64,000 bases of DNA from Brevundimonas sp. LM2 (GCF_002002865.1 NZ_CP019508.1:1518501-1582500); one strand, 5' to 3'; positions 38,279-47,993 are shown, counted from the stretch's first letter. Translations and numbers: made by a program. Notes: generated by a model from the sequence alone, not told the origin.

Positions 38279-38794
38279 ATGGATCGCGCACAAAAAGCCG
38301 AGTCGATCGAGTCGCTGAAAGGCGTCTTCGCCGAGGCTGGCAGCGTGGTCGTGGCCCACAACCTGGGCCTGACCGTTGCGGAAATGGAAGACCTGCGGGG
38401 CCGTCTGCGCACCGCCGGTGGATCGTTCAAGGTGGTCAAGAACCGCCTGGCGCTGAAGGCGCTCGAGGCGGACGACGGCAGCGACTACCACGGCCTGTTC
38501 AAGGGTCCCGTGGGCATCGCCTATGCCGACAACCCCGCCACGGCCGCCAAGGTGACGACCGAGTTCGCCAAGGGCAATGACCGTTTCGTCATCGTCGGTG
38601 GCTTCATGGGCGACACCGTCGTCGATCCGAAGGGCGTGGACAGCCTGTCCAAACTGCCGACGCTCGACGAAATCCGCGCCTCGCTGCTCGGCCTGCTCAA
38701 CGCCCCCGCGACCAAGATCGCCGGCGTCGTGCAAGCCCCGGCTGCCCAACTGGCCCGAGTGTTCAACGCCTATGCCACCAAGGAAGCCGCGTAA
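38279..38794 (+). CDS. rplJ: 50S ribosomal protein L10
   Basis: 171 residues; base of the L7/L12 stalk. MDRAQKAESIESLKGVFAEA, then GGSFKVVKNRLALKAL and the helix that binds L12 dimers near the end (APAAQLARVFNAYATKEAA). GGAG ribosome site ahead of the ATG. Confidence 0.97.
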   Translation: MDRAQKAESIESLKGVFAEAGSVVVAHNLGLTVAEMEDLRGRLRTAGGSFKVVKNRLALKALEADDGSDYHGLFKGPVGIAYADNPATAAKVTTEFAKGNDRFVIVGGFMGDTVVDPKGVDSLSKLPTLDEIRASLLGLLNAPATKIAGVVQAPAAQLARVFNAYATKEAA

Positions 38795-38859
38795 GCGACC
38801 TCTCTTCCATCTCTGCAAACCCTCTCTAACCAACCCAATCCTCCGAAGGAAAACTGACC

Positions 38860-39246
38860 ATGGCCGACCTGTCCAAGATCGTCGACGACCTGTCCTCGCT
38901 GACCGTCCTCGAAGCCGCCGAACTGTCCAAGCTGCTGGAAGAAAAGTGGGGCGTCAGCGCCGCTGCTCCGGTCGCGATGGCGATGCCCGCCGGTGGCGGT
39001 GCCGCTGCTCCGGCTGAAGCCGCCGAAGAGCAAACCGAATTCACCGTCGTGCTCGTCTCGGGCGGCGACAAGAAGATCAACGTCATCAAGGAAGTCCGTG
39101 GCGTGCGTTCGGACCTGGGTCTGAAGGAAGCCAAGGACCTGGTCGAAGGCGCTCCGCAGAACGTCGTCGAGAACGTCTCCAAGCAGAACGCCGACGAAGT
39201 CGCCAAGAAGCTGACCGAAGCCGGCGCGACCGTCCAGATCAAGTAA
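38860..39246 (+). CDS. rplL: 50S ribosomal protein L7/L12
   Basis: 128 residues. Amino-terminal dimer domain ([20 protein letters not shown]), Ala/Gly/Pro hinge (around 38-55) and the factor-binding carboxy domain ([27 protein letters not shown] end). A terminator follows, and rpoB is not next. Confidence 0.98.
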   Translation: MADLSKIVDDLSSLTVLEAAELSKLLEEKWGVSAAAPVAMAMPAGGGAAAPAEAAEEQTEFTVVLVSGGDKKINVIKEVRGVRSDLGLKEAKDLVEGAPQNVVENVSKQNADEVAKKLTEAGATVQIK

Positions 39247-39271
39247 GCGACGTCTCAGCCCTGCTGAGATC

Positions 39272-39303
39272 AAAGGCCCGGCGGGAAACCGCCGGGCCTT
39301 TTC
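39272..39303 (+). terminator. intrinsic terminator after rplL
   Basis: Thirteen-base-pair stem (39272-39284 with 39289-39301), GAAA tetraloop, ending in T. A smaller hairpin (TCTCAG...CTGAGA, 39253-39269) precedes it. Confidence 0.92.
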
Positions 39304-39389
39304 GTGTCTGGAGCCCCGGAAAGGTCTTCGCACGGCTTTGCAGGAGCGGTGCGGCCTCCCCATCTGTCGCCCTCAACAGGAGACCGCAG

Positions 39390-40070
39390 ATGAATATCCT
39401 CATGGTGCTGACGTCGCACGACCAACTCGGCGACACGGGCAAGAAGACCGGCTTCTGGCTGGAGGAGTTCGCGGCGCCCTACTATGCGCTGAAGGACGCC
39501 GGGGCCGAGATCGTACTGGCCTCGCCCAAGGGCGGGCAGCCGCCGCTGGACCCCAAGAGTGACGAACCCGACGCCCAGAGCGAGGACACCCATCGCTTCA
39601 AGGCCGACCCCGAGGCCCAGGCGGCCTTGGCGTCGACGGTCGTGCTGTCGTCGGTCAAGGCCGAGGATTTCGACGCCGTCTTCTATCCGGGCGGACACGG
39701 GCCGCTGTGGGACCTGGCCAATGACGCGGACTCCATCGCCCTGATCGAGGCCTTCGCCCAGGCCGACAAACCGACCGGTTTCGTCTGCCACGCGCCGGGC
39801 GTGCTGAAGTCGGTCAAGGCCGCGGACGGCAAGGCGCTGGTCGACGGGCGCAAGGTGACGGGCTTCACCAACACCGAGGAAGAGGCCGTAGGCCTGACCG
39901 ACGTGGTGCCCTTCCTGGTCGAGAACGTGCTGATCGCCAACGGCGGCGACTATTCCAAGGGTCCGGACTGGGGCTCCTATGTGCTGGTCGACGGCAAGCT
40001 GGTGACCGGCCAGAACCCGGGCTCGTCGCGCGAGGCGGCCGAGGCCCTGCTGGGTCTGCTCAAGGCCTAG
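39390..40070 (+). CDS. DJ-1/PfpI family protein (Hsp31-like)
   Basis: 226 residues. Catalytic elbow GFVCHAPGVL (Cys133, His134), acidic partner in FWLEEFAAPYYAL and the FYPGGHGPLWDL block place it in the class I glutamine-amidotransferase-like group closest to Hsp31-like glyoxalase III/chaperones (TGKKTGFWLEE is typical). Probably detoxifies methylglyoxal or repairs glycated protein. Ends at a hairpin. Confidence 0.88.
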   Translation: MNILMVLTSHDQLGDTGKKTGFWLEEFAAPYYALKDAGAEIVLASPKGGQPPLDPKSDEPDAQSEDTHRFKADPEAQAALASTVVLSSVKAEDFDAVFYPGGHGPLWDLANDADSIALIEAFAQADKPTGFVCHAPGVLKSVKAADGKALVDGRKVTGFTNTEEEAVGLTDVVPFLVENVLIANGGDYSKGPDWGSYVLVDGKLVTGQNPGSSREAAEALLGLLKA

Positions 40071-40080
40071 GGGCGTGAAC

Positions 40081-40111
40081 GCCTCCCCCTCGGTACGGCC
40101 GAGGGGGAGGC
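40081..40111. terminator. hairpin between convergent genes
   Basis: Perfect 13-base-pair stem (40081-40093 with 40099-40111), loop of five, between the DJ-1-like gene and the M61 peptidase gene. No T-run; likely bidirectional terminator. Confidence 0.6.
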
Positions 40112-40120
40112 GACGACACT

Positions 40121-42091
40121 CTAGCGACGGCGCGCCGTCATGATGTCGCCGATCCGGTCGCGCGTGCCCTCGACCCGCTCCAGGCGCGGATAGCGCAGGC
40201 CCTCGGTCCAGGGCAGGTCCAGGGTGCGGATCCGGGTGCCGCTCTTCAGCGTCAGGCGGATCGGGGTGGTGCCGTCCTTGGCGGCCGTGACGGCGTCGCG
40301 CAGGACCTCCGGCGTCGCGGCCTGGTCCCCGACCGCGATCAGATCCCAGCCGGCGCCAATGCCGGCGGCATAGGCCGGGCCGCCCCACTGGATGGCGGTG
40401 ATCCTCTGGTTGGGACCGCTGAGCGAGAAGCCCAGCGAGTAGCGGAAGTCCGAGCCCCAGTTGGAATGGACCGCCTTCTCGTCGGCGTTCGGCTCCTCGA
40501 CATAGGTCAGGCGGTAGCCCCCGCGCGCGAGGCCGTCGAGCGGGGCGGTGGCGTCCGGGCCCACGGCGTCCAGACGGTCGCGCAGGAAGGTGGCCCAGTC
40601 ATGGGGAGCCACGGCGTTCAGGGCCGCGACCACGTCGGCGAAGGTGTAGCCGTGGGGGCTCCAGTCGCCGTCCGTGCTCTCGGGCGAGAAGAAGGCGCGG
40701 GCGAAGTCGTCGAGCGAGCGGCGATCGTTTGTGCGCTCTCGGATCAGGGTGTCGGCGTCCAGCCAGATCAGGGCCGCCTCGTCATAATAGTCGCTGGTGC
40801 CGCGCATCCACGACGTCCACTGGCCGGGCACGCGATAGCCCAGCAGGTTGTGGTTGTTGGCGTCCTGCAGATTGCGCCACTGGCGACCCGGCTGGTTCTG
40901 GTAGAAGGCCGCGCGGTCGGCCAGCAGGATCAGGGCCTGCGCCTTCGTATGCAGTCCGCTGCGGGCCGACAGGACGTCGCCCCAGTATTCGGTCTGACCC
41001 TCATAGACCCACAGCAGGCTGTTCTCGGTCGGGACATTGTAGTTGGCGGTCAGCTCGTCTGCCGGGCGGCGGAACTTGCCGTTCCAGGAGTGGGCGTATT
41101 CGTGTGGCAGCAGGGCCCTGGATCCGGCCGACTTGCCCCAGGCGGTGAAGAAGTCGGGGGCGTGCGTGTTCTCGGACGAGCGGTGATGCTCCAGCCCGAT
41201 GCCGCCCATCTGATTGGTCAGGCCCAGCAGGAACTCGTAGCGATCGTAGTGGCGCGACCCGAACAGGCGGTCGGCCTGGGTCACCATGGCCTCGTAGTGG
41301 CCCAGCTGCTCGGCGGTGGGCGCGAGGTTGTCGGCTTCGTCGGCGACGATGTTCAGATGCACGTCCTCGCCGGTCGGATCGATGTCGATCCGGCGATAGT
41401 GGGCCCCGGCGAACATCGGGCTGTCGACCAGGGTGTAGAGCGACACGGGAGCGAAGGTGGCCAGGCCGTTCTCGAACGATGCCGTCTCCAGGGCCACGCC
41501 ATATTGCCAGCCCTGCGGCAGGCGGACGGAGGGGGCGAAGGTGATGCCGGTGGCCGCATAGCCGGCCGGATAGAGCAGGGCCTTCTCGAACTGCAGGTTC
41601 ATCATCGACGGCGTCATAACAACGCGCCAGTTGGCGTTGTCCGACTGCGTCAGCCACTGGAAGGCGGCCTCGATCTGGGTCGTGCCGGCGGGAACGTCGA
41701 GGTGGAAGGCATAGGGGTCGACCGCGTCGCGGCGCCATTCGACCCGCCGGCCGTCGGCGGTGATCGTCAGCCCGGCCAGCAGTTGGATCGGGCCCGAGTC
41801 GGCGTGGTTGCCTGGCAGGTATTTCGGATAGAGCAGGGTCAGGGGACCGGGCTGGACCGGGATGGTCTGGCGCACGGACACGATCCGACGATCCAGGTCG
41901 GTGGCATCGACTTCGTAGCCGATGGTGCCGGGATAGGTGGCCTGGCTCGGGGCCGGGATCGGCGGGCTGTCGGGGAAGCCGCCGATGTCCGGCGTCGTCG
42001 GACCGGGGCCTGTCTGGGGCGTCTGGGCCGAGACCGCGCCTACGGAGATCAGGAGAGCAGCGGCGCAGGCGGTGGCGAACAGGCGCGACAT
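40121..42091 (-). CDS. M61 family metallopeptidase (glycyl aminopeptidase-like)
   Basis: 656 residues from the ATG at 42091, which gives a signal peptide ending AVSAQT near residue 22. An amino-terminal beta domain (about 50-210), then the zinc peptidase with LLPHEYAHSWNGKFRRP (HExxH near residues 329-333) and the downstream glutamate in LLWVYEGQTEYWGDVL; a PDZ domain closes the protein (NQRITAIQWGGPAYAAGIGA). M61 enzymes release amino-terminal Gly or Ala residues; this one is exported. The REP-like region lies upstream. Confidence 0.93.
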   Translation of the reverse strand: MSRLFATACAAALLISVGAVSAQTPQTGPGPTTPDIGGFPDSPPIPAPSQATYPGTIGYEVDATDLDRRIVSVRQTIPVQPGPLTLLYPKYLPGNHADSGPIQLLAGLTITADGRRVEWRRDAVDPYAFHLDVPAGTTQIEAAFQWLTQSDNANWRVVMTPSMMNLQFEKALLYPAGYAATGITFAPSVRLPQGWQYGVALETASFENGLATFAPVSLYTLVDSPMFAGAHYRRIDIDPTGEDVHLNIVADEADNLAPTAEQLGHYEAMVTQADRLFGSRHYDRYEFLLGLTNQMGGIGLEHHRSSENTHAPDFFTAWGKSAGSRALLPHEYAHSWNGKFRRPADELTANYNVPTENSLLWVYEGQTEYWGDVLSARSGLHTKAQALILLADRAAFYQNQPGRQWRNLQDANNHNLLGYRVPGQWTSWMRGTSDYYDEAALIWLDADTLIRERTNDRRSLDDFARAFFSPESTDGDWSPHGYTFADVVAALNAVAPHDWATFLRDRLDAVGPDATAPLDGLARGGYRLTYVEEPNADEKAVHSNWGSDFRYSLGFSLSGPNQRITAIQWGGPAYAAGIGAGWDLIAVGDQAATPEVLRDAVTAAKDGTTPIRLTLKSGTRIRTLDLPWTEGLRYPRLERVEGTRDRIGDIMTARRR

Positions 42092-42159
42092 GGGCGGGAT
42101 CCGGGCAACTTTAGGGAGGCGCAGATCACGACGGCAGGGCAGGGAGGTCAAGCGCGAAC

Positions 42160-42309
42160 CTCTCCCTCCCCCGCGGGGGAGGGGGCCGAGCGCAGCGAGG
42201 CCGGGTGGGGGCGGCAGGGCAAGGCCCCGCAGGCCTAGGTGAGGGTCGCCGGCCGTTCCCACCCCGTCGCTGCTGCGCATCGACGACCCTCCCCCGAGGG
42301 GGAGGGAGA
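42160..42309. repeat. REP-like palindromic region
   Basis: TCTCCCTCCCCC from 42161 and GGGGGAGGGAGA to 42309 are inverted arms, each a hairpin, around CCGAGCGCAGCGAGGCCGGG (42186-42205), which resembles the core at 18.2 kb, and CACCCCGTCGCTGCTGCGCA on the other side. It lies between queA and the M61 gene on one strand. Confidence 0.8.
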
Positions 42310-42320
42310 AGCCATTGATC

Positions 42321-43376
42321 TCACCCCCGGAACAGCAGGGACCCGTCGCCGTAGGAGTAGAAGCGGTAGCCGTCGGCCACCGCGTGGGCATAGGCCGCCT
42401 TCATCGTGTCCAAGCCGGCGAAGGCGCTGACCAGCATGAACAGGGTCGATTTCGGCAGGTGGAAATTGGTCATCAGCACGTCGGCGGCGCGGAAGGCGTA
42501 GCCGGGGGTGATGAAGATGGCGGTGTCGCCGTGGAAGGGCTGGATCACGCCCTCTGGCGTCGTGGCCGACTCCAGCAGGCGCAGCGAGGTGGTGCCGACG
42601 CAGACGATACGGCCGCCGGCGGCGCGGACGGCATTGAGGGCGGCGGCGGTCTTAGGCGACACCTCGCCCCATTCGCTGTGCATCCGGTGGTCGGCGGTGT
42701 CGTCGGCCTTGACCGGCAGGAAGGTGCCGGCCCCGACGTGCAGCGTCACGGCGTAGGTGGTGACGCCCCGGGCGCGGACGGCGTCCAGCAGGGCGGGGGT
42801 GAAATGCAGGCCGGCGGTGGGGGCGGCGACCGAGCCGTCGTGGGTGGCGAAGACGGTCTGGTAGTCCGAGCGGTCGCGGTCGTCCTCGGGCCGTTTGGCG
42901 GCGATGTAGGGGGGCAGAGGCATGACGCCGACCCCCTGGATCGCCTGGTCGAGGGCCGGACCGGCGACGTCGAAGCGCAGGGCGATCAGGCCGTCGTCCG
43001 CCTTGGCGATGACCGTCGCGGCCAGGGTCTGGAAGACGATGCGGTCCCCGGCCTTGATCCGCTTGCCCGGCTTCATGAAGGCGGACCAGACGTCGGGGGC
43101 GTCGCGGTGATGCAGGGTGGCCTCGACGGCCACGGTCAGGGTCTCGCCCTCCGGTCCGACCCGCTCGCGGACGCCCGACAGCCGGGCGGGGATCACGCGG
43201 GTGTCGTTGAACACCAGGGCGTCGCCGGGCTGCAGGAAGCCCGGCAGGTCCGAGACATGATGGTCTGAAAGGGAGCCCTGCCGAACCACCAGCAGGCGGG
43301 CGGACTCGCGCGGGTCGGCCGGGCGCAGGGCGATGCGGTCCTCGGGCAGGTCGAAGTCGAAATCGGCGGTCTTCAT
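42321..43376 (-). CDS. queA: S-adenosylmethionine:tRNA ribosyltransferase-isomerase
   Basis: 351 residues; moves the ribosyl part of SAM to 7-aminomethyl-7-deazaguanine in tRNA, giving epoxyqueuosine. [20 protein letters not shown] start, [29 protein letters not shown] and the late [19 protein letters not shown] are the family blocks. Normal length. queC and queE are 13 kb away in this window. Confidence 0.97.
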   Translation of the reverse strand: MKTADFDFDLPEDRIALRPADPRESARLLVVRQGSLSDHHVSDLPGFLQPGDALVFNDTRVIPARLSGVRERVGPEGETLTVAVEATLHHRDAPDVWSAFMKPGKRIKAGDRIVFQTLAATVIAKADDGLIALRFDVAGPALDQAIQGVGVMPLPPYIAAKRPEDDRDRSDYQTVFATHDGSVAAPTAGLHFTPALLDAVRARGVTTYAVTLHVGAGTFLPVKADDTADHRMHSEWGEVSPKTAAALNAVRAAGGRIVCVGTTSLRLLESATTPEGVIQPFHGDTAIFITPGYAFRAADVLMTNFHLPKSTLFMLVSAFAGLDTMKAAYAHAVADGYRFYSYGDGSLLFRG

Positions 43377-43540
43377 ATGCGCGGGCAGGGCGCATGCCCT
43401 TTGGCTCGGGTCAAGGTCAGGCGCCGCGTGGCGGACTTGAGAACCCGTCTTTTCGGCGGACGTCCGGCCAGCGCTGAGTAGAATTACGGAAGATGCGGTT
43501 GCTTAAGCAGACGTTCAGATTCCAGGCGCACCGGTAATCC

Positions 43541-44977
43541 ATGAGCGAAGTGTCAGGCATCGCGGATCATCCCTGGGCGGGGGCGTGGGACCGGCTGAAC
43601 CGGCCGGTCTGGCTCTACGACCCGCGGACGGGGCGAAAGCCCTATGCCAATCCTGCGGCCCTGGCCCTGTTTGGGGCAGCCAGTCTCGATATCCTTTCAG
43701 CTCGCGACTTCTCGGCCCGGTCCCCGGCGATCAAGGCCCGCATCCGCCGACTGGTCGACCGCACCGCCCATGGTGAGACGGTGAGCGAGCGCTGGACCTT
43801 CTTCCCTCACGGGCAGCCAGTCACAACCCAGGCGACGGTTTCCGCCCTGACGGACGATCAGGGCGCGACGATGCTGCTGTTCGAGGCGTCCCCCGAGGAT
43901 ATTCCCGCCGAGGAGAAGCGGGCGGCGGAAGCTCTCAGGCATGCGTCGGCCCTGATCAGCCTGTTCGACGGCGACGGACGGCGGCTGTTTTCCAACCCCG
44001 CGGCCTTCCGCGCTTATGGCGACGGGGAGGACGATTTCGCGCGCCGCTTCGCCGATCGCGCCGAGGGGCTTGCCCTGTTGGCCGCCGCCGGTCGTGCTGC
44101 GGTGGCCGGGCTACGGGTCGTGGTCACCCGCCACGGGACGCGCTGGCATCATATGGATGCACGTCCTGTGCCCGATCCGGTCACCGGCAGGCCCTGCGTC
44201 TTGCTGAACGAACAGGACGTTACGCCCCGGGTCGAGGCGGAAATGGCGCGCAGCGCGGCCGAGCAGAAGGCTACGATGGCCGACGCTCGACAGCGGTTCC
44301 TGACCGAGATGTCGCATGAGCTGCGCACGCCGCTGAACGCCGTGATCGGCTTCTCAGGTCTCCTGGCCGAGGCCGGGTTGGCTGAGGAGTCGACGGACCA
44401 GGCCTGGCGGATCCACGCGGCCGGCCAGAGCCTGTTGGAGGTCGTCAACCGGATGATTGCCGATCCCATGGGTGAAGCGACCGAGATTGATAGAGACGGC
44501 GGACCCGCTGCGGCCCTGCCTGCGACCGAGCCGGATCCGGCCGGGAGTCATGCATCGTCCATGGCCCTCAAGGCCCTGTACGTGGACGACAATGAAAGCA
44601 ACCGCACCCTGGTCCGGGCCATGCTGGCGACCATGGGCATCGTCTGCGAGACCGCCGACGACGGCCACGCCGGGGTGCAGGCCGCCGCCGGCGGAGACTG
44701 GGACGTGATCCTGATGGACATCCAAATGCCGGTCATGGACGGGGTCGAGGCCACGCGGCGGATCCGGGCTCTGGACGGGCCGGTCGCGGCCACGCCGATC
44801 ATCGCCCTGACGGCCAATACCCTGGACGCTCAGATCCAGACCTACGTCGAGGCGGGGATGGACGATTGCGTCGCCAAGCCGGTCAATATGGTCGAGCTGC
44901 TGACCAAGACCTCTCATTGGGGGCTGAGCGGCTGGCGTGAGGCCGTGAGGGACACGGCCGTTTCAGCGGGGGCCTGA
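43541..44977 (+). CDS. PAS-HisKA-REC protein lacking a histidine kinase ATPase domain
   Basis: 478 residues. Two PAS-like domains (about 15-125 and 130-235), a dimerisation/phosphotransfer helix pair with the H-box FLTEMSHELRTPLNAVIGF (His259), then after a linker of only about 35 residues a receiver domain (KALYVDDNESN, phospho-acceptor Asp393 in LMDIQMPVMDG, Lys in CVAKPVN). There are no N, G1, F or G2 boxes, so it cannot bind ATP by itself. It may accept phosphate from another kinase, act as a phosphatase or tune a partner by dimerising with it. Its own start has no obvious partner gene nearby; the next gene is unrelated. Confidence 0.88.
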   Translation: MSEVSGIADHPWAGAWDRLNRPVWLYDPRTGRKPYANPAALALFGAASLDILSARDFSARSPAIKARIRRLVDRTAHGETVSERWTFFPHGQPVTTQATVSALTDDQGATMLLFEASPEDIPAEEKRAAEALRHASALISLFDGDGRRLFSNPAAFRAYGDGEDDFARRFADRAEGLALLAAAGRAAVAGLRVVVTRHGTRWHHMDARPVPDPVTGRPCVLLNEQDVTPRVEAEMARSAAEQKATMADARQRFLTEMSHELRTPLNAVIGFSGLLAEAGLAEESTDQAWRIHAAGQSLLEVVNRMIADPMGEATEIDRDGGPAAALPATEPDPAGSHASSMALKALYVDDNESNRTLVRAMLATMGIVCETADDGHAGVQAAAGGDWDVILMDIQMPVMDGVEATRRIRALDGPVAATPIIALTANTLDAQIQTYVEAGMDDCVAKPVNMVELLTKTSHWGLSGWREAVRDTAVSAGA

Positions 44978-45046
44978 TCGACTGCTGGGCCAAGATCATC
45001 TGGCTTTGAGAAGCGAACCGAACGACGCTTCGGACATTCTGCCCCC

Positions 45047-45517
45047 ATGCCCATTCTCGATTTCGTCCCCTCCATCCTCATCGGCGCCGTGGCCAGCGCC
45101 CGGTCCATGACCCCCATGGCCGCCCTGGCGGGCGCGCATCTGGCGCATCGGCGGACGCCCGGCAAACTGTGGCTGCTCGACAAGCCTCTGTTCACCGCCG
45201 GAGCCCTGGCGATGGGGGCGGGGGAGCTTTACGGCGACAAGATGAAGTCGGCCCCGGACCGGACTGTCTTCCTGGGTCTGCTGGCGCGGGTGATGAGCGC
45301 CGGGATCGCGGGCGGGGCCCTGGCGCCACGCGGCCACGAACGCACCGGGGCGGCCCTGGCGATCGGGACGGCCGTGCCGATGGCTTATCTGACCCTGTCG
45401 GGGCGCAAGCGCGCCATGGCGGAGATCGGCCAGACCAAGAGCGGCCTGATCGAGGACGCCCTGATCGTGTCCGCCGGCATCGCGGTGGTGTGGTGGGCGC
45501 TCGGCCGGGACCGCTGA
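45047..45517 (+). CDS. small membrane protein, DUF4126-like
   Basis: 156 residues with four or five weak membrane segments. The start (SILIGAVASARSMTPMAALAGAHLA) and the Gly/Ala-rich middle (LLARVMSAGIAGGAL, AALAIGTAVPMAYL) look like DUF4126 membrane proteins; function unknown. The assignment to that family is from memory of the pattern. Precedes lysK on the same strand by 50 bases. Confidence 0.7.
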   Translation: MPILDFVPSILIGAVASARSMTPMAALAGAHLAHRRTPGKLWLLDKPLFTAGALAMGAGELYGDKMKSAPDRTVFLGLLARVMSAGIAGGALAPRGHERTGAALAIGTAVPMAYLTLSGRKRAMAEIGQTKSGLIEDALIVSAGIAVVWWALGRDR

Positions 45518-45566
45518 TCTGCCGCCTGCGTTGACCCCGGGGCGTTGAGGCGGCAAACCCGCGCCC

Positions 45567-47237
45567 ATGCTGCAGAACCTCGAACTCCTCGCGCGCGACG
45601 CCCGGTCCTGGCCCTTCGAACAGGCGCGGGCCCTTCTGGACCATGTGCTGAAAAAGCGGCTGTCGGACGCCGAGCGGGCGGCGGCCAGGCTGCTGATCGA
45701 CGCCGGCAAGGCGGACGATGCGCTGGCGACCTTCGAGGCGCTGTCCCGGCCGGTGGTGCTGGAGACCGGCTACGGGCCGTCGGGCCTGCCGCACATGGGG
45801 ACCTTCGGCGAGGTGGCGCGGACCACCATGGTGCGCAACGCCTTCCGCGCCCTGACCGGCGATCATTGGCCGACCCGGCTGATCGCGTTCAGCGACGACA
45901 TGGACGGGCTGCGCAAGGTGCCCGAGGGGGTGCCGAACGCGGAGATGCTGCGCGAGGATCTGGGCCTGTCGCTGACCCGGGTGCGCGATCCGTTCGGGAC
46001 GCACGACAGTTTCGGGGCCCACAACAACGCGCGGCTGCGGGCGTTCCTGGACGGGTTCGGGTTCGACTACGAGTTCATGAGCTCGACCGAGACCTATCGG
46101 TCCGGCCGGTTCGACACGGTGTTGCTGACGCTGCTGGAGCGTTTCGAGGCGGTGCAGGCGATCATGCTGCCGACGCTGGGACCCGAGCGGCGCGAGACCT
46201 ATTCGCCCTTCCTGCCGGTCAGCCCGGTCACGGGCCACGTCCTGCAGGTGCCGACGCTGGAGCGGAACGTCGAGAAGGGCACGATCGTGTTCGACGACCC
46301 GGCGGGGGGTCGCACCGAACTGCCGGTCACGGGCGGCCATGTGAAGCTGCAGTGGAAGCCCGACTGGGCCATGCGCTGGACCGCCCTGGACGTCGACTAC
46401 GAGATGTCGGGCAAGGACCTGATCGAGAGTGTGCGCGAGAGCTCCAAGGTGTGCCGCGCTCTGGGCGGGGTGCCGCCCGAGGGGTTCAACTACGAGCTCT
46501 TCCTCGACGTCGAGGGCAAGAAGATCTCCAAGTCGAAGGGCAACGGCCTGACCATGGAACAGTGGCTGCGCTACGGCACGCCCGAGAGCCTGTCGTGGTA
46601 CATGTTCCAGTCGCCGAAGTCGGCCAAGAGCCTGCATTTCAACGTCATCCCGCGGGCCATCGACGACTATCTAGGGGCCATCGACCTGTATCGGACGCAG
46701 GAGCCGGCCAAGCGGATCGACAATGCCGTCTGGGCGATCCACGCCGGCGCCCCGCCCAAGGTGGCCAGCCCGGTGTCGTTCGCCCTGCTGCTGAACCTGG
46801 TCGGCGTGGCCAATGCCTCGACCAAGGCGCAACTGTGGGCCTATTTCGCCAAATACCTGCCGGAGGCGACCCCGGACAGTGAGCCGGTGCTGGACGGGCT
46901 GATGGATCGGGCGCTGAACTATTACGAGGACTTCGTGAAGCCGACGAAGTCGTATCGGCGGCCCGACGACAAGGAAAAGGCGGCGCTGCTGGACCTGGCC
47001 GGGCGGCTGAAGGCTTTGCCGGCCGACACGACCGACGGCGAGCTGATCCAGGGCGAGGTCTATGCGGTGGGCAAGGACCATGGGTTCGAGCCTCTGCGCG
47101 GCTGGTTCGGGGCGCTGTACGAGGTGCTGCTGGGCGCGTCCCAGGGGCCGCGCTTCGGCTCGTTCGCGGCGATCTACGGGCTGGGGCAGACGATCCAGCT
47201 GATCGAGGCAGGCGCGAACGGGGAACTGGTGAAATAG
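45567..47237 (+). CDS. lysK: lysine--tRNA ligase, class I
   Basis: 556 residues. Class I signatures: the HIGH-type motif in GPSGLPHMGTFGE (70-82) and the KMSKS-type loop GKKISKSKGNG near residue 318, with the Rossmann fold block YRSGRFDTVLLTLLERF. This is the archaeal-type enzyme found in many alphaproteobacteria in place of the class II LysS. No class II copy is in the window. Confidence 0.96.
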   Translation: MLQNLELLARDARSWPFEQARALLDHVLKKRLSDAERAAARLLIDAGKADDALATFEALSRPVVLETGYGPSGLPHMGTFGEVARTTMVRNAFRALTGDHWPTRLIAFSDDMDGLRKVPEGVPNAEMLREDLGLSLTRVRDPFGTHDSFGAHNNARLRAFLDGFGFDYEFMSSTETYRSGRFDTVLLTLLERFEAVQAIMLPTLGPERRETYSPFLPVSPVTGHVLQVPTLERNVEKGTIVFDDPAGGRTELPVTGGHVKLQWKPDWAMRWTALDVDYEMSGKDLIESVRESSKVCRALGGVPPEGFNYELFLDVEGKKISKSKGNGLTMEQWLRYGTPESLSWYMFQSPKSAKSLHFNVIPRAIDDYLGAIDLYRTQEPAKRIDNAVWAIHAGAPPKVASPVSFALLLNLVGVANASTKAQLWAYFAKYLPEATPDSEPVLDGLMDRALNYYEDFVKPTKSYRRPDDKEKAALLDLAGRLKALPADTTDGELIQGEVYAVGKDHGFEPLRGWFGALYEVLLGASQGPRFGSFAAIYGLGQTIQLIEAGANGELVK

Positions 47238-47238
47238 T

Positions 47239-47420
47239 CTCCTCCCCGTGCCGCAGGCATGGGGAGGTGGCGCGGCCCTTCTTCAGGGCCGTGACGGAGG
47301 GGGCGAGACGGTGTGTGAGGTAAGGGTGCTCTCTCGTCGAAACCCGGTCGCCCCCTCCGTCTCGTCGGCGGATCGCCGCCGATCCACCTCCCCATTCGCC
47401 TGACGGCGAACGGGGAGGAA
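47239..47420. repeat. REP-like region with several nested hairpins
   Basis: Outer arms CTCCTCCCCG near 47239 and CGGGGAGG near 47411-47418; inside are further pairs: CCTCCCCGTGCC with GGCATGGGGAGG, GACGGAGGGGGCGA (47293) with TCGCCCCCTCCGTC (47348), and GGCGGATCGCCGCC. It occupies most of the 276-base gap after lysK. The inner units differ from the 18-kb core, so this is a looser member. Confidence 0.75.
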
Positions 47421-47513
47421 GATGAACCGAAAATAACGGCCAAGCTCCGGGAGCCTTCATGTGGCGTGGCGCATTCTGCATCCATCGACCTACCTCGATG
47501 TATTGGAGAGCCC

Positions 47514-47993
47514 ATGTCGAAGATCATGAACACGTCCCTGGCCACGGCCGCTGCCCTGGCCGCCCTGATGACCGCCGCCCCGATGGCCGCCCAGGCCCAG
47601 CAGTCGAACGGCATCACCAGCTGCGACGCCCCCGGTGGCCGTCAGACGGCCGGCGCCCTGATCGGCGGCGCCATCGGCGCCCTGGCCGGCAGCCGGATTT
47701 CCAGCAATGAACGCGGCCTCGGGGCCCTCGCCGGTGCCGGTGCCGGCGCCGCCGCCGGGTCGTATATCGGCTGCAACCAGCAACGCGCGCGCGCCGAGGG
47801 TCAGGCCAGCTCGTCGGGCGCCCAGTACCGCGCCTCGTCCAACCTGCGCATCCGCAGCGGCCCCGGCACCAACTATCGCCAGGCCGGCACCCTGTCGGCG
47901 GGCCAGCCCTTCACCGCCGTCGGCTCGCAAGGCGAGTGGGTGCAGATCGCGGGCGGTGGCTGGGTCAACGCCAACTACGTCACCCAATACTAG
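47514..47993 (+). CDS. exported glycine-zipper and SH3b domain protein
   Basis: 159 residues from the ATG at 47514 (GGAG upstream). Signal peptide with cut near AQAQQ, a glycine zipper (AGALIGGAIGALAGSR, GALAGAGAGAAAGSY), then a bacterial SH3 domain (SNLRIRSGPGTNYRQAGTLS, GWVNANYVTQY). SH3b domains bind cell wall peptides; probably a periplasmic or envelope protein. A terminator follows. Confidence 0.85.
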   Translation: MSKIMNTSLATAAALAALMTAAPMAAQAQQSNGITSCDAPGGRQTAGALIGGAIGALAGSRISSNERGLGALAGAGAGAAAGSYIGCNQQRARAEGQASSSGAQYRASSNLRIRSGPGTNYRQAGTLSAGQPFTAVGSQGEWVQIAGGGWVNANYVTQY

